Shown: piece after piece, positions 43,877 through 52,549 of the stretch | Layout: every line of letters begins with the position of its first letter | How positions within the stretch are numbered: the first letter of the stretch is position 1 | NCBI RefSeq assembly: GCF_004331685.1 | Contig: NZ_SJSM01000001.1 | Span: 306,994 to 370,993, forward strand | Direction: 5' to 3' | From: Pedobacter hiemivivus | GTDB taxonomy: Bacteria; Bacteroidota; Bacteroidia; Sphingobacteriales; Sphingobacteriaceae | Length of the DNA stretch: 64,000 bases | Position numbers and translations under genes: made by a program | Notes under the pieces: model-generated | Database searches by the model: none | What the model was told of the DNA's origin: nothing | What the model saw: only the letters and a program-made list of their open reading frames with translations

Positions 43877-46800
43877 TTAAAAGCCAACGTTTAAGGTTAA
43901 CGAATACGTTCTGGGAATTGGCAGGTTGTTCCCTGATACCTCAGGATCTATCCCATCAAGTTTGCCTGAAGCGATGTAAAAAAGATTGGTCACCGAAGCC
44001 TGTAAACTAAGCTGTTGGATATGTGCCTTAGCCAACATTTTTGGTGGAATGGCATAAGACAAGCCAATGTTTCGGCAACGCAGGTAATCGGCGTTAACGA
44101 CCCTTGCAGTTGAATAATCATACAGATTATATATTGGATAACTTGTGTTACCGATGTATGTAGAAGGAATATTTGCTGTTGGCAATGAAGGGATATTGGT
44201 AAATGTTTCATCACCAGGCTTCCTCCAGCGATCATTTAATGCAGAAGATAGGTTTTGCGTCGGGTATGGGGCAGAGCGGTCACTGTTGTTGTACAATGGT
44301 GCCAAAAACTTTTTGGCACCCAGGCTAACTGTGAAGCTCGAGTTCAGCGTAAAATTCTTATAGCGGATGTTCGTACCAAACCCACCTGTAAACTTGGGAT
44401 CCAGCTGTCCGGCATAATCCATTAACAACGACACATTCTTTTTACTCTCGTCAGTTAATGCCGGGATGTTAAAGGTTGGATAACCTGTAACAGGATCCAG
44501 CCCCTTATAATTAAAAGCGAAGAAACTGCTGGCTGCATACCCCTCTAGGTAGCTTGTTCCATTAGCCAGGGCATTCCAGCCCTCCAGTTGGTTATTTCCT
44601 GATTTGGTAACTTGGTTAAAATTCCTTGCTGTATTGAAATTTATCCCCCAGGTAAGATCTTTAGAACTTACGGGTACAAAATTCAGGTAAAGTTCATAAC
44701 CATGATTGTTGATATTTCCTGCATTGACCGGCATGGTCGCAACACCATATTCAACTGGGATCACAACTTCTGTCAGGGCATCAGTGGTCTTTTTATTATA
44801 ATAGTCTACACTTCCCGAAATACGATTACTGAATAGAGCAAAGTCAAGCCCAAAGTTTACCGTTACTGTTTTTTCCCAACGCAGGTCAGGATAGCCCAGA
44901 CTCTTTATATTGAGAAGCCCCTCTCCTGTTACAGTACTAATCGATCTCGTAGGATACTGCAGTATCAATTCAGGTCCGAAGTTTTCAGCCACATTCCCCT
45001 GAAAGCCATAAGTTCCCCGGATAGAGAACTGGCTCAACCATTTCATTTTGTCACTAAAAAAATTCTCCTCCATTACATTCCACTTTACACCTGCAGACCA
45101 GATGGGTAGGAAACGATTGTTTGTAGATTGACCGAACCTATTTGAAGCATCAGTTCTGATCGTAGCATTAACTACATATTTATTGTTCCAATTATAAGTA
45201 GCTGTACCAAAGTAAGACACGAAGTTAGATTTCTGATCCGTTATGACAGGTATATCTCTATAGAGTAAAGGACTTTGCAGAAGTGTTGCGCCCACACCAA
45301 CAGGAAGATAAGTTGCTGGAGTCTCCGCAAAAGTACGCCCACGCTCTGGCATGTAACCGAAATTGGTTTGGCTCATACCATCATACTTCGAACTTCTCAG
45401 TTCAGATCCTGCAAGGATGGTCAGATTATCCCTATCCTTCCTGAAATTCTTATTGTATGTAATTGAGTTCCTAAACGTATAGGATTGGTTGTTTATCCCT
45501 GTAGTGTTCAGCACGCCACCCTGAGGTAAATAAGATGCCAGGTAAGCTGGTGTACCGGGAACAGCAGAGTTATAAGCATTGTAACGGAAATTCTGTGCGA
45601 TATAATAAGATTGTGCAGCCGCATAGCTTTCCCCATTCGTTTGCGTATAATTTATACCAAGAAGCGATTGAAAGGTAAAATCACTTAAGAACCGATACTC
45701 CAGATTTGTTGTGGCAGAAAAATTAGTCGACTTATTTTTATTTCCTGTATAATCTCTTTCACGAAGAATGTTAAAACTGTCAAAATCACTGCTCTTTTTA
45801 TAGGCATAATAGCTACCATCCTCATTAAAAGCCGGAATAGCACGACTGGTATTGAAAGCATAATTAAACGGGTTTATCTGGTAAAAGCCAGTTGTATTAC
45901 CCATGTTACCACCTAACCTAAAACCCAGTTTTAGCTTTTTAGATACGTCGACATTAATGCTCAGGTTTCCGTTATAAGTATCCTGACCATTACCAATGGT
46001 GTTTCCACGATTGCTGGCATAGCCCATAGAGGCATAATACCTGATCTTATCAGTTCCTCCAGATACGCTTAAAGAGTGATTCTGGCTAAACGGGTTTTGG
46101 TATAGTAAACCAAACCAGTCTGTGTTCATGGTTTCCAGTTTCCCCACTTCGGTATTAAACTGTTCCTGGGTAATGGTTTTATTAAGTAGTTTGCTTAAAT
46201 ATCCTTCATACGAGAGGTTATCCGGTACATATTGAAAGGTAAGCCCCCTGGCATAAATCTCTTTAGAAACATCAATACGCTCCTTAGAGTTCATCAGGTT
46301 GAAATCATCGTAAGATGGCGCTGCTGAAATAGATAAATTAGTTACATAATTAAATCTGGCAGGCCCAGCTTTGCCTTTTTTAGTAGTAATCACAATTACC
46401 CCATTGGCAGCTTTAGTTCCATAAATGGCTGTTGCCGACGCATCTTTCAAAACAGAAATATCCTGAATATCTTCAATATTTAAAAAAGAAACCGAGCTAC
46501 CAATTAGGTCTCTAATACCACTACTACTAGTGGTATTGATCAACGAATAATCAAAAGGCAAACGATCTTGCTGGATAATGCCATCCACGACCCAAACAGG
46601 CTCCTGATTACCTAGCAAAGTAGAGGTTCCCCTAACCCTAACTTTTGGCGAGGAACCAATTATACCAGTCTGATTGGCTACCGAAACACCGGCAAGTTGT
46701 CCCTGCAAAAGCTGGTCAATACTTCTGATACCCGCAGCCTTAATATCCTCAGCCTTTACCGTAGCAATAGAACCTACCAGATTACGTTTGGTAATATCCT

Positions 46801-47455
46801 GATAACCTGTCGATATGGTTACTTCATTCAAAACACTTCCTGAAGTATTTAGCTGTACATTTTGTTTAACTTCTGTAACCCCAATAGCATTAATAGAAGT
46901 TTTAAACGCTTCGGCACCCACATAACTGAAAGTCAGCGTAGATCCCCTTCTTACGTTGATGCTATATTCTCCATTACTATTGCTGCTAGTCGCATTCCCA
47001 CTCTTTGAATCCTTAATACTAGCACCAGGTAGTGGCCTACCATCTTCATCAGTAATCTTTCCTGAAACATTCAGCATAAGCCCCAAATATTCGCCTGCCT
47101 TGGTGGTCTCACCTACCAGCAGGATGTTTACGACATTGTTATCAATGGTATACTTAAGATTGGTGTCCTTAATCAAAAGTTTAATCACTTCAGTTATGGA
47201 TTCATTTTTAACATTTATGGAGATTGGGCCATACTTATCGAGTTCTTTAACATTGTAAAAGAACTCCATATCTACCTGTTTTTTAATCTCATTAAGTATT
47301 GTAGTACGCTTGGCATTTTTCATGTTTAACGTAATGTTCCTGTTCTGTGCAAAGCTGACTTGACTGGTCATCAGTAAAAATGCGAACAGAAAAAAGAGTT
47401 TTTTTAGGCAAAGAGCGCCCCCTCCGATAATCGGTTTAGTAAATTTTTCTCTCAT
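43877..47455 (-). CDS. SusC/RagA TonB-dependent transporter with STN domain (locus B)
   Basis: A 1192-residue outer-membrane transporter. Order: signal peptide (LKKLFFLFAFLLMTSQVSFAQ), STN domain (about 40-110, TTILNEIKKQVDMEFFYNVKELDKY), carboxypeptidase-like domain (about 130-205, GKITDEDGRPLPGASIKDSKSG), plug with EPVWVVDGIIQQDRLP and VLKDASATAIYGTKAANGV, and barrel ending with PRTYSLTLNVGF. With FecR and ECF sigma genes upstream and SusD downstream it is a complete cell-surface-signalling import locus. Confidence 0.93.
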   Translation of the reverse strand: MREKFTKPIIGGGALCLKKLFFLFAFLLMTSQVSFAQNRNITLNMKNAKRTTILNEIKKQVDMEFFYNVKELDKYGPISINVKNESITEVIKLLIKDTNLKYTIDNNVVNILLVGETTKAGEYLGLMLNVSGKITDEDGRPLPGASIKDSKSGNATSSNSNGEYSINVRRGSTLTFSYVGAEAFKTSINAIGVTEVKQNVQLNTSGSVLNEVTISTGYQDITKRNLVGSIATVKAEDIKAAGIRSIDQLLQGQLAGVSVANQTGIIGSSPKVRVRGTSTLLGNQEPVWVVDGIIQQDRLPFDYSLINTTSSSGIRDLIGSSVSFLNIEDIQDISVLKDASATAIYGTKAANGVIVITTKKGKAGPARFNYVTNLSISAAPSYDDFNLMNSKERIDVSKEIYARGLTFQYVPDNLSYEGYLSKLLNKTITQEQFNTEVGKLETMNTDWFGLLYQNPFSQNHSLSVSGGTDKIRYYASMGYASNRGNTIGNGQDTYNGNLSINVDVSKKLKLGFRLGGNMGNTTGFYQINPFNYAFNTSRAIPAFNEDGSYYAYKKSSDFDSFNILRERDYTGNKNKSTNFSATTNLEYRFLSDFTFQSLLGINYTQTNGESYAAAQSYYIAQNFRYNAYNSAVPGTPAYLASYLPQGGVLNTTGINNQSYTFRNSITYNKNFRKDRDNLTILAGSELRSSKYDGMSQTNFGYMPERGRTFAETPATYLPVGVGATLLQSPLLYRDIPVITDQKSNFVSYFGTATYNWNNKYVVNATIRTDASNRFGQSTNNRFLPIWSAGVKWNVMEENFFSDKMKWLSQFSIRGTYGFQGNVAENFGPELILQYPTRSISTVTGEGLLNIKSLGYPDLRWEKTVTVNFGLDFALFSNRISGSVDYYNKKTTDALTEVVIPVEYGVATMPVNAGNINNHGYELYLNFVPVSSKDLTWGINFNTARNFNQVTKSGNNQLEGWNALANGTSYLEGYAASSFFAFNYKGLDPVTGYPTFNIPALTDESKKNVSLLMDYAGQLDPKFTGGFGTNIRYKNFTLNSSFTVSLGAKKFLAPLYNNSDRSAPYPTQNLSSALNDRWRKPGDETFTNIPSLPTANIPSTYIGNTSYPIYNLYDYSTARVVNADYLRCRNIGLSYAIPPKMLAKAHIQQLSLQASVTNLFYIASGKLDGIDPEVSGNNLPIPRTYSLTLNVGF

Positions 47456-47491
47456 TGAATACGGTTTAGTTGTTAGTTGATTTGTGGTGGA

Positions 47492-48664
47492 TTATTTTTT
47501 ATTATATATATAAATTGTTTGACCTGAAATCCTGTATTTAAGTTCATTAGAACGTTCTATAACATTAAGCACATCGGTAATCCTTTTCGATTTGCGCAAT
47601 TTACCTCCAAACCTAAGTACCTTAAGCTCTGGCGATTCAAAAGAAACGTTATAGTCGTACCAGCGACCGACCTGTTCCAACACTTCATCAAGAGAATTGT
47701 CGTTAAACACCAACCAGCCATCCTTCCAGGATGTATAAGGGTATACATCAACTTCTGATTTGCTGATATCCTTTGTTATCGGATCAAAATTAGATTGCTC
47801 GCCCGGTACCTGGAAAAGTGCTGCTTTTCCTTTACGGTTCACCTTTATGCTTCCCTCAACAAGCGTGGTACTAATTTTTTGATTGAAGGTATTGATGTTG
47901 AACGATGTCCCCAACACTTCAACCTGCATTCCATTCAGGTTTACTAAGAACGGTGCATGCTTATTTTTAGTTACTTTAAAATACGCCTCCCCACTTTCCA
48001 GGTAAACCATCCTATCACCTGTTTCGTTTAATACTGCTGGGTAGCGTAACCTGGTTTCCGAGTTCAGCCAAACTTCTGTTCCATCGCTCATCACCAGTTT
48101 ATATTCTCCACCCCGAGGCACTACCAAGGTGTGGTAAACATTGGCTACTGCATTGGCCGATTGATAGCTGATTGCTCTAGCAGAATCTGATAATACAGCT
48201 GTTCCACCTGCTATCTTTTGCTTAGTTTTATTGTCTAAGGCAATAGCAGTTCCATTTTCCAAGATCAACGTAGCTTTATGTTTATCTACATCATTTATAA
48301 TCGCAGTTGGCCGACTCTTGTCCAATTTGTCATTTTGACTTAAAGCAAACCAACCTAAGCCAACAACCAGTAATACTGAAGCTGCATAAGCAAGATAACG
48401 GCGCATTGGGTTTAAGCGAACAGATTTTACCTGAACATTCATTTTGCTGTTTATTCCCTGCCAACCATCCTCGATATCAATCAAAGGAAAAGCTGCCTTT
48501 AAGTTAGCATCCAATAGTACGCTCTGAATTTCTTCTAATTGTACTTCCTCGTCAACATGCAACGTCAATTCCGCTTTTTTACGAAGCAAAGCAGTTTCTT
48601 TTTGCTGTAATTCAGCAATAAACACCTGCCATTCAGAAGAATTATACTGATCGTAATTGTCCAT
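47492..48664 (-). CDS. FecR-type anti-sigma factor (locus B)
   Basis: A 390-residue single-pass membrane protein: cytoplasmic N-terminal part, membrane helix at about 87-108 (MRRYLAYAASVLLVVGLGWFAL), periplasmic FecR domain (VVPRGGEYKLVMSDGTEVWLNSETRLRYP, YLESGEAYFKVTKN) and C-terminal STN-like domain (GRWYDYNVSFESPELKVLRFGG). It lies 36 bases before SusC and 54 bases after the ECF sigma gene and should couple SusC occupancy to sigma release. Confidence 0.92.
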   Translation of the reverse strand: MDNYDQYNSSEWQVFIAELQQKETALLRKKAELTLHVDEEVQLEEIQSVLLDANLKAAFPLIDIEDGWQGINSKMNVQVKSVRLNPMRRYLAYAASVLLVVGLGWFALSQNDKLDKSRPTAIINDVDKHKATLILENGTAIALDNKTKQKIAGGTAVLSDSARAISYQSANAVANVYHTLVVPRGGEYKLVMSDGTEVWLNSETRLRYPAVLNETGDRMVYLESGEAYFKVTKNKHAPFLVNLNGMQVEVLGTSFNINTFNQKISTTLVEGSIKVNRKGKAALFQVPGEQSNFDPITKDISKSEVDVYPYTSWKDGWLVFNDNSLDEVLEQVGRWYDYNVSFESPELKVLRFGGKLRKSKRITDVLNVIERSNELKYRISGQTIYIYNKK

Positions 48665-48718
48665 ATCTATAGGTATGTGATAAAAAAATAAAAAAGGGTG
48701 ATCGGAAATGAAAAAAAA

Positions 48719-49282
48719 TTAAAAGTTTTTTATAGAAGACAGCAAAATAACTAGAATGGTAAGGTCATTCATATCTTCACGAATAAAAGCGTAAGCTTTT
48801 TTGATTTGTGTTTTTACAGTATTAATGGAAATTCCAAGCTGATCGGCTATTTGCTGATAGGTTAACCCGTCCTTATTGCTTAAAATAAAAATCTTCTTTC
48901 GCTCTACCGGTAATTTGTCTATAGCAATGGCAAGACGATCGTGCATCGTTTCATTTTTGAGTGCATAGTTCAGTTCGTCCTCCACACCAAGCGCTTCTAT
49001 TTCTACAGGATGCTCGTCCAGACTAATTGTCGACTTGTGTTTGTTCTTATAGGCAATACAGAGATACTTGAGCGCGCGGGTAGCATAGGCATCTAAAGAT
49101 GTTTGGATATTTAGCTTATCTCTTCTGTTCCAAAAATCAACAAAAAAATCTTGTACCATATCCTTGGCGATATCCATATCCCCCAGATGTCTGAATGCGA
49201 CCAAACATAAAAAACGATAGTTATCACGAACAAAGATTTCGAACTGGCCGGCGGTAATTATCATACCTTTTTTCTGTGTCAT
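48719..49282 (-). CDS. ECF sigma-70 factor (locus B)
   Basis: A 187-residue ECF sigma factor with region 2 (about 10-75, FEIFVRDNYRFLCLVAFRHLG and AKDMVQDFFVDFWNRRDKL) and region 4 (about 118-172, LPVERKKIFILSNKDGLTYQQIADQLGISINTVKTQIKKAY). Like the locus A factor it ends with a hydrophobic tail (LTILVILLSSIKNF). An alternative start at the second methionine (49264, MIITAG) fits better with the -7 promoter element at 49293-49300, which would leave almost no leader for the first ATG. It heads the second surface-signalling unit. Confidence 0.92.
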   Translation of the reverse strand: MTQKKGMIITAGQFEIFVRDNYRFLCLVAFRHLGDMDIAKDMVQDFFVDFWNRRDKLNIQTSLDAYATRALKYLCIAYKNKHKSTISLDEHPVEIEALGVEDELNYALKNETMHDRLAIAIDKLPVERKKIFILSNKDGLTYQQIADQLGISINTVKTQIKKAYAFIREDMNDLTILVILLSSIKNF

Positions 49283-49292
49283 TAATAATAAA

Positions 49293-49300
49293 CAAAAGTA
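49293..49300 (-). promoter_or_regulatory. Bacteroidota -7 promoter element before the locus B ECF sigma gene
   Basis: Read on the minus strand, TACTTTTG matches the Bacteroidota housekeeping -7 consensus TAnnTTTG exactly. It lies 10 bases upstream of the first possible ATG and 28 upstream of the second. I found no TTG at the expected -33 distance, so it is a weak to moderate promoter call. Confidence 0.4.
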
Positions 49301-49415
49301 TAGAGCGCCGTTAAACCATGTTATAACACTACAATTATAAGATTTAAATCTAATAAATTGGAATACAGGGGAGATATAAAATAATTTGTTATTTTTATAT
49401 AAATCCCATCTGCAA

Positions 49416-49769
49416 ATGAATTACGTGCTCCAATCCTTATCCGAGATCATCAGCTATGCCAGCATCGCGATCATCTGCTACGGTGCCGCACTTGGTCTCC
49501 TTAAATTTATCAGCAACGAGTTAAGCCGTTTCAAGAATTCCTTTTCATTAGCAAAAACCGTTCAAATCAAAATAGAAGTGGGTTATTATTTATTACTAGG
49601 TCTGGAGTTCCTGATCGCATCGGATATCATCGACACCATCCTTAATCCATCATTCGATGATTTAGGCATATTGGCAGGAACCGTTGTCATCAGAACAGCA
49701 TTATCCTTTTTTCTAAATAAAGAAATTGAAAGCATCGCCGAAAACAAAGTTCCAGAAGACAAAAAATGA
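49416..49769 (+). CDS. DUF1622 family membrane protein
   Basis: A 117-residue membrane protein starting at the ATG at 49416 (MNYVLQSLSEI); the longer open frame begins with a TTG. Three hydrophobic helices are visible (IISYASIAIICYGAALGLLKFI, IEVGYYLLLGLEFLIASDIIDTIL, LGILAGTVVIRTALSFFLNKEIE). The pattern GYYLLLGLEFLIASDII and VIRTALSFFLNKEI is typical of DUF1622 (about 110-125 residues), a family of unknown function found in many bacteria. It is divergent from the ECF sigma gene and convergent with, and six bases from, the beta-helix gene. Confidence 0.85.
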   Translation: MNYVLQSLSEIISYASIAIICYGAALGLLKFISNELSRFKNSFSLAKTVQIKIEVGYYLLLGLEFLIASDIIDTILNPSFDDLGILAGTVVIRTALSFFLNKEIESIAENKVPEDKK

Positions 49770-49775
49770 ACTTAG

Positions 49776-52109
49776 CTATTTCAATTTTACCGTAACCTCC
49801 TGCTCCTTCTGGTTCCTGAACACCTTAAGTACAACAGTGGTCTTACTTTGAGAAGACTGCCTTGCTTCCATCAGATCTTTAACTGTAAGAACGGGATGAT
49901 TGCCCATTTGCAGAATCACATCATTAGGCTTAATTGTATTGTTCATTAAACTTGCATTATTTACATTAAGCACCAATACCCCCGTCTCAGTAGGCATTCC
50001 AGTCGCTGATCTTTCAGCAAGTGTAGTCAGATTTTTCACTTTAACACCTGCAAAATCATATACAGCATCTTCTTTCCATACCTTCGGCACAATTAAAGGA
50101 ATAGCTACTTTTTTAGCCTTTTTGATCAGACCTGCTGATACTACCCCAAAGTTCATCTCAAAATTCTTAAATCCGACAACAAAGGCTTTTGAACCTGCCC
50201 TTATCCGATAATCTCCTTTTTCTGCATTCATAAATTGTGGATCACCAGCCAATGAGTTGGGATCGATCTTCAATTCCTGTGCTTTTTTTAGCGAAGCCTC
50301 ATCTGGAAAAAGATTATCATCTACTTGTTTTCCCCAATCTTTAACTTGAATTGGGAAATACATCGCAGCAACAATATTATGTTTAAATACATCTTGACTG
50401 TCCCTAAACCACACATGTGGATGAAATGAATTGTTGATCATTATATTATTTTCCACTACTCTTTTAAATCCTTCTCTTAGCTTTAAGCCACCATTTAGAC
50501 ACACATTATTTTTGATGATGTAATTGGAAGAACCATCATCCAAATCGATATCCCATCCATGATCACACCTGAATCTATTGTTAAAAATCAAAGTAGGTCT
50601 CATTGCATCAAGAAATATCAATTCTGGCCGATTAGCCGCAATACTATCCATTACAGCCCGTTTAGGATGCCAGAACCTATCACGGCCCCAAGAATTAAAT
50701 GCACCATGGTCTCCAGTTTCCAGTACTGTATTAAAAACGTCGTTATACTCGATGTTATGGCCACCCCAAGTACCTTCGTTTATATTAATACCAGCTCTTG
50801 GCACATCATAAATGGTATTGTGACTTACTTTAATATTTTGTGCCATAGAGATATGTACACCAGCTGTTTGTTTTTCTACCTGGCCAATGTTATGGATCAG
50901 ATTATCGTACACCGTACATTCAGAAGGGAAATTGTTTCCAATAGGACCTAATTTCGTATCCATATTCTTTAAGTCCACAAATTGACTATATTGAAAAGAA
51001 GGAGAACGAACAGCCTTAGGATCGCCAACAAACACCACGGCACTACTTCCCGAATTATAGATATGGTTACCAGAAAACACGTTCTGTTTATTGTAATTAC
51101 TATAAACCAACACATTCCCACCCAGTTCACTAAACACACATTTTTCTATGTTGATGCGCTCCCCGCCTTCAATGGTAATGGCTCCTTTACGGTATATGGT
51201 CCAATCGCTTCGCAATAAAGGTTCTCTATTTTTCATAAAAGTACGCAGGGCATGGGTAAAAGTAATCCCCTTTATTGTGATGTTTTTCACAGGCTTTACT
51301 GCCGAACCTTTTATTTCCAATAAACTTTCCATTTGAGGCGTCTCAATCAGGGCAGTCGACAAATTCACATTGGTCTTTAAATAAAGTTCTTGTTGCTGCC
51401 TATCAAAATACCATTCATTTAAGGTATCCAGCTCTTCTGCTATATTTTCAATAAAACGGTAATCTTTGTGCATAGTAGTAGGACGATTGTTTTGCCATCC
51501 ACCTTCCATTTCCAACTTCGTTCCCTGCTTACCCTTAATCTGGTAAGCAAACCCACCCCACATAGCCGTCTGCATCGCATGAAGATAAGCTCCTTCTGGA
51601 GCTTTCCACTTCTGAATATGCTCCGCACTTAGTACATCCGCTGCAGTACCATTAAACCGCACTTTTCCTTGTTGATAGTTAGGGTACCGTGCCATCTGCA
51701 TCAACACACCATTTACATAAAGCTGATCAAAGATTAGCCCTGACTGTGAGATTTTGGCGGAATAAACACCATCCTTCTCCTCCCAGCTCAAGTTTAATTT
51801 AGCCGAACCTTTAACAAAGACTGTCTCCTGCTGATATGCCTGAATGTTAAGTCCCTTGCCTTGAGCACGACTATCTTCGACTGTAAAAACTATAGGTCGG
51901 CTTAAATCATAAGCTCCTTTTCGCAATAGTATATTCACCTGCCCGGCTTTATATTTCCTTGCTTCCATTTGCGCTCTGTACAAGGTTGCGAAGGGGCTAT
52001 TCATCGTTCCTTTATTTTTATCACTCCCTTTTGGAGAAATATAAATGTCTTTTGCATGGCTGTACCCAACCATTAAAAAACCAACCAATAGCATCGTAGA
52101 AAACTTCAT
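49776..52109 (-). CDS. Exported right-handed parallel beta-helix protein with C-terminal PDZ domain
   Basis: A 777-residue protein with a signal peptide (MKFSTMLLVGFLMVGYSHA). The opening DIYISPKGSDKNKGTMNSPF is shared with many beta-helix carbohydrate enzymes. A long run of beta-helix coils follows (about 250-620, for example GNHIYNSGSSAVVFVG, ISMAQNIKVSHNTIYDVPRAGI, NNRFRCDHGWDIDLDDGSSNYIIKNN). The last 85 or so residues form a PDZ domain (NNTIKPNDVILQMGNHPVLTVKDLMEARQS). Beta-helix proteins of this kind are polysaccharide lyases or glycosidases (for example GH120-like). A PDZ appendage is unusual and could bind peptides or a partner's C-terminus. Its paralogue at 60431 has a different C-terminal domain. 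Confidence 0.8.
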   Translation of the reverse strand: MKFSTMLLVGFLMVGYSHAKDIYISPKGSDKNKGTMNSPFATLYRAQMEARKYKAGQVNILLRKGAYDLSRPIVFTVEDSRAQGKGLNIQAYQQETVFVKGSAKLNLSWEEKDGVYSAKISQSGLIFDQLYVNGVLMQMARYPNYQQGKVRFNGTAADVLSAEHIQKWKAPEGAYLHAMQTAMWGGFAYQIKGKQGTKLEMEGGWQNNRPTTMHKDYRFIENIAEELDTLNEWYFDRQQQELYLKTNVNLSTALIETPQMESLLEIKGSAVKPVKNITIKGITFTHALRTFMKNREPLLRSDWTIYRKGAITIEGGERINIEKCVFSELGGNVLVYSNYNKQNVFSGNHIYNSGSSAVVFVGDPKAVRSPSFQYSQFVDLKNMDTKLGPIGNNFPSECTVYDNLIHNIGQVEKQTAGVHISMAQNIKVSHNTIYDVPRAGININEGTWGGHNIEYNDVFNTVLETGDHGAFNSWGRDRFWHPKRAVMDSIAANRPELIFLDAMRPTLIFNNRFRCDHGWDIDLDDGSSNYIIKNNVCLNGGLKLREGFKRVVENNIMINNSFHPHVWFRDSQDVFKHNIVAAMYFPIQVKDWGKQVDDNLFPDEASLKKAQELKIDPNSLAGDPQFMNAEKGDYRIRAGSKAFVVGFKNFEMNFGVVSAGLIKKAKKVAIPLIVPKVWKEDAVYDFAGVKVKNLTTLAERSATGMPTETGVLVLNVNNASLMNNTIKPNDVILQMGNHPVLTVKDLMEARQSSQSKTTVVLKVFRNQKEQEVTVKLK

Positions 52110-52209
52110 TCGACTAAATTCAATATTCTTAGTCGATATCGGTTCAAGTATATTGGCAGAATGCTAAGTTATTTATCCCGGTACATATGTTCAATGTTCA
52201 TGGACAACT

Positions 52210-52242
52210 AAATTGGAAATCGCAACTCTCGGCTTCCAATTT
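52210..52242. repeat. Inverted repeat AAATTGGAA-N15-TTCCAATTT
   Basis: Perfect 9-bp arms at 52210-52218 and 52234-52242, 15 bases apart. They lie about 100 bp upstream of the beta-helix gene and 34 bp from the tandem array. Candidate operator or hairpin. Confidence 0.5.
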
Positions 52243-52275
52243 GGCCAGAAAAGTTTCCTTAAAGTTAAAGTCTAT

Positions 52276-52341
52276 TGAACAGCATTTGAACGGCCGTTGA
52301 ACGGACATTGAACGGACACTGAACGGACACTGAACGGGCTA
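52276..52341. repeat. 11-bp tandem repeat array, consensus TGAACGGACAY
   Basis: Six 11-bp units start at 52276, 52287, 52298, 52309, 52320 and 52331: TGAACAGCATT, TGAACGGCCGT, TGAACGGACAT, TGAACGGACAC twice, and TGAACGGGCTA. Directly after, AGCCGTCC (52342-52349) is a near-inverse of the unit core. The period is exactly one helical turn and equals that of the unrelated array at 36201. It lies about 167 bp before the beta-helix gene and 209 bp before the lipoprotein gene. Confidence 0.85.
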
Positions 52342-52549
52342 AGCCGTCCAATATCCATTAATTAGTAGTTAATCAATCGACAACTAGCAGTTAATAATCA
52401 GGCACCAAACTTTATGCGATTGTTTACCGATCCCGAATCCAAAATTAAATCCCGAAATAGTAAAAACATAATCCCTTTAGCGTTAGCATCCTATAGTTTA
52501 ATATGTACATATTTGTAATCTTATTTAGATTGATTAAAAATAAAAACAT

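Larger units (their letters stand above)
52110..52549. promoter_or_regulatory. 440-bp divergent intergenic region with repeats
   Basis: No gene is seen. The gap separates the beta-helix gene (minus) from the first lipoprotein gene (plus). It contains a direct repeat ATGTTCA-ATGTTCA (52187-52200), a 9-bp inverted repeat (52210-52242) and the 11-bp tandem array (52276-52341), so it must hold promoters for both sides. No clean TTG / TAnnTTTG pair was found. Confidence 0.5.

Noticed and set aside
50559..50951. A 130-codon plus-strand open frame.
   Set aside because: Antisense to the beta-helix repeat region of the 49776-52109 gene; no recognisable features.
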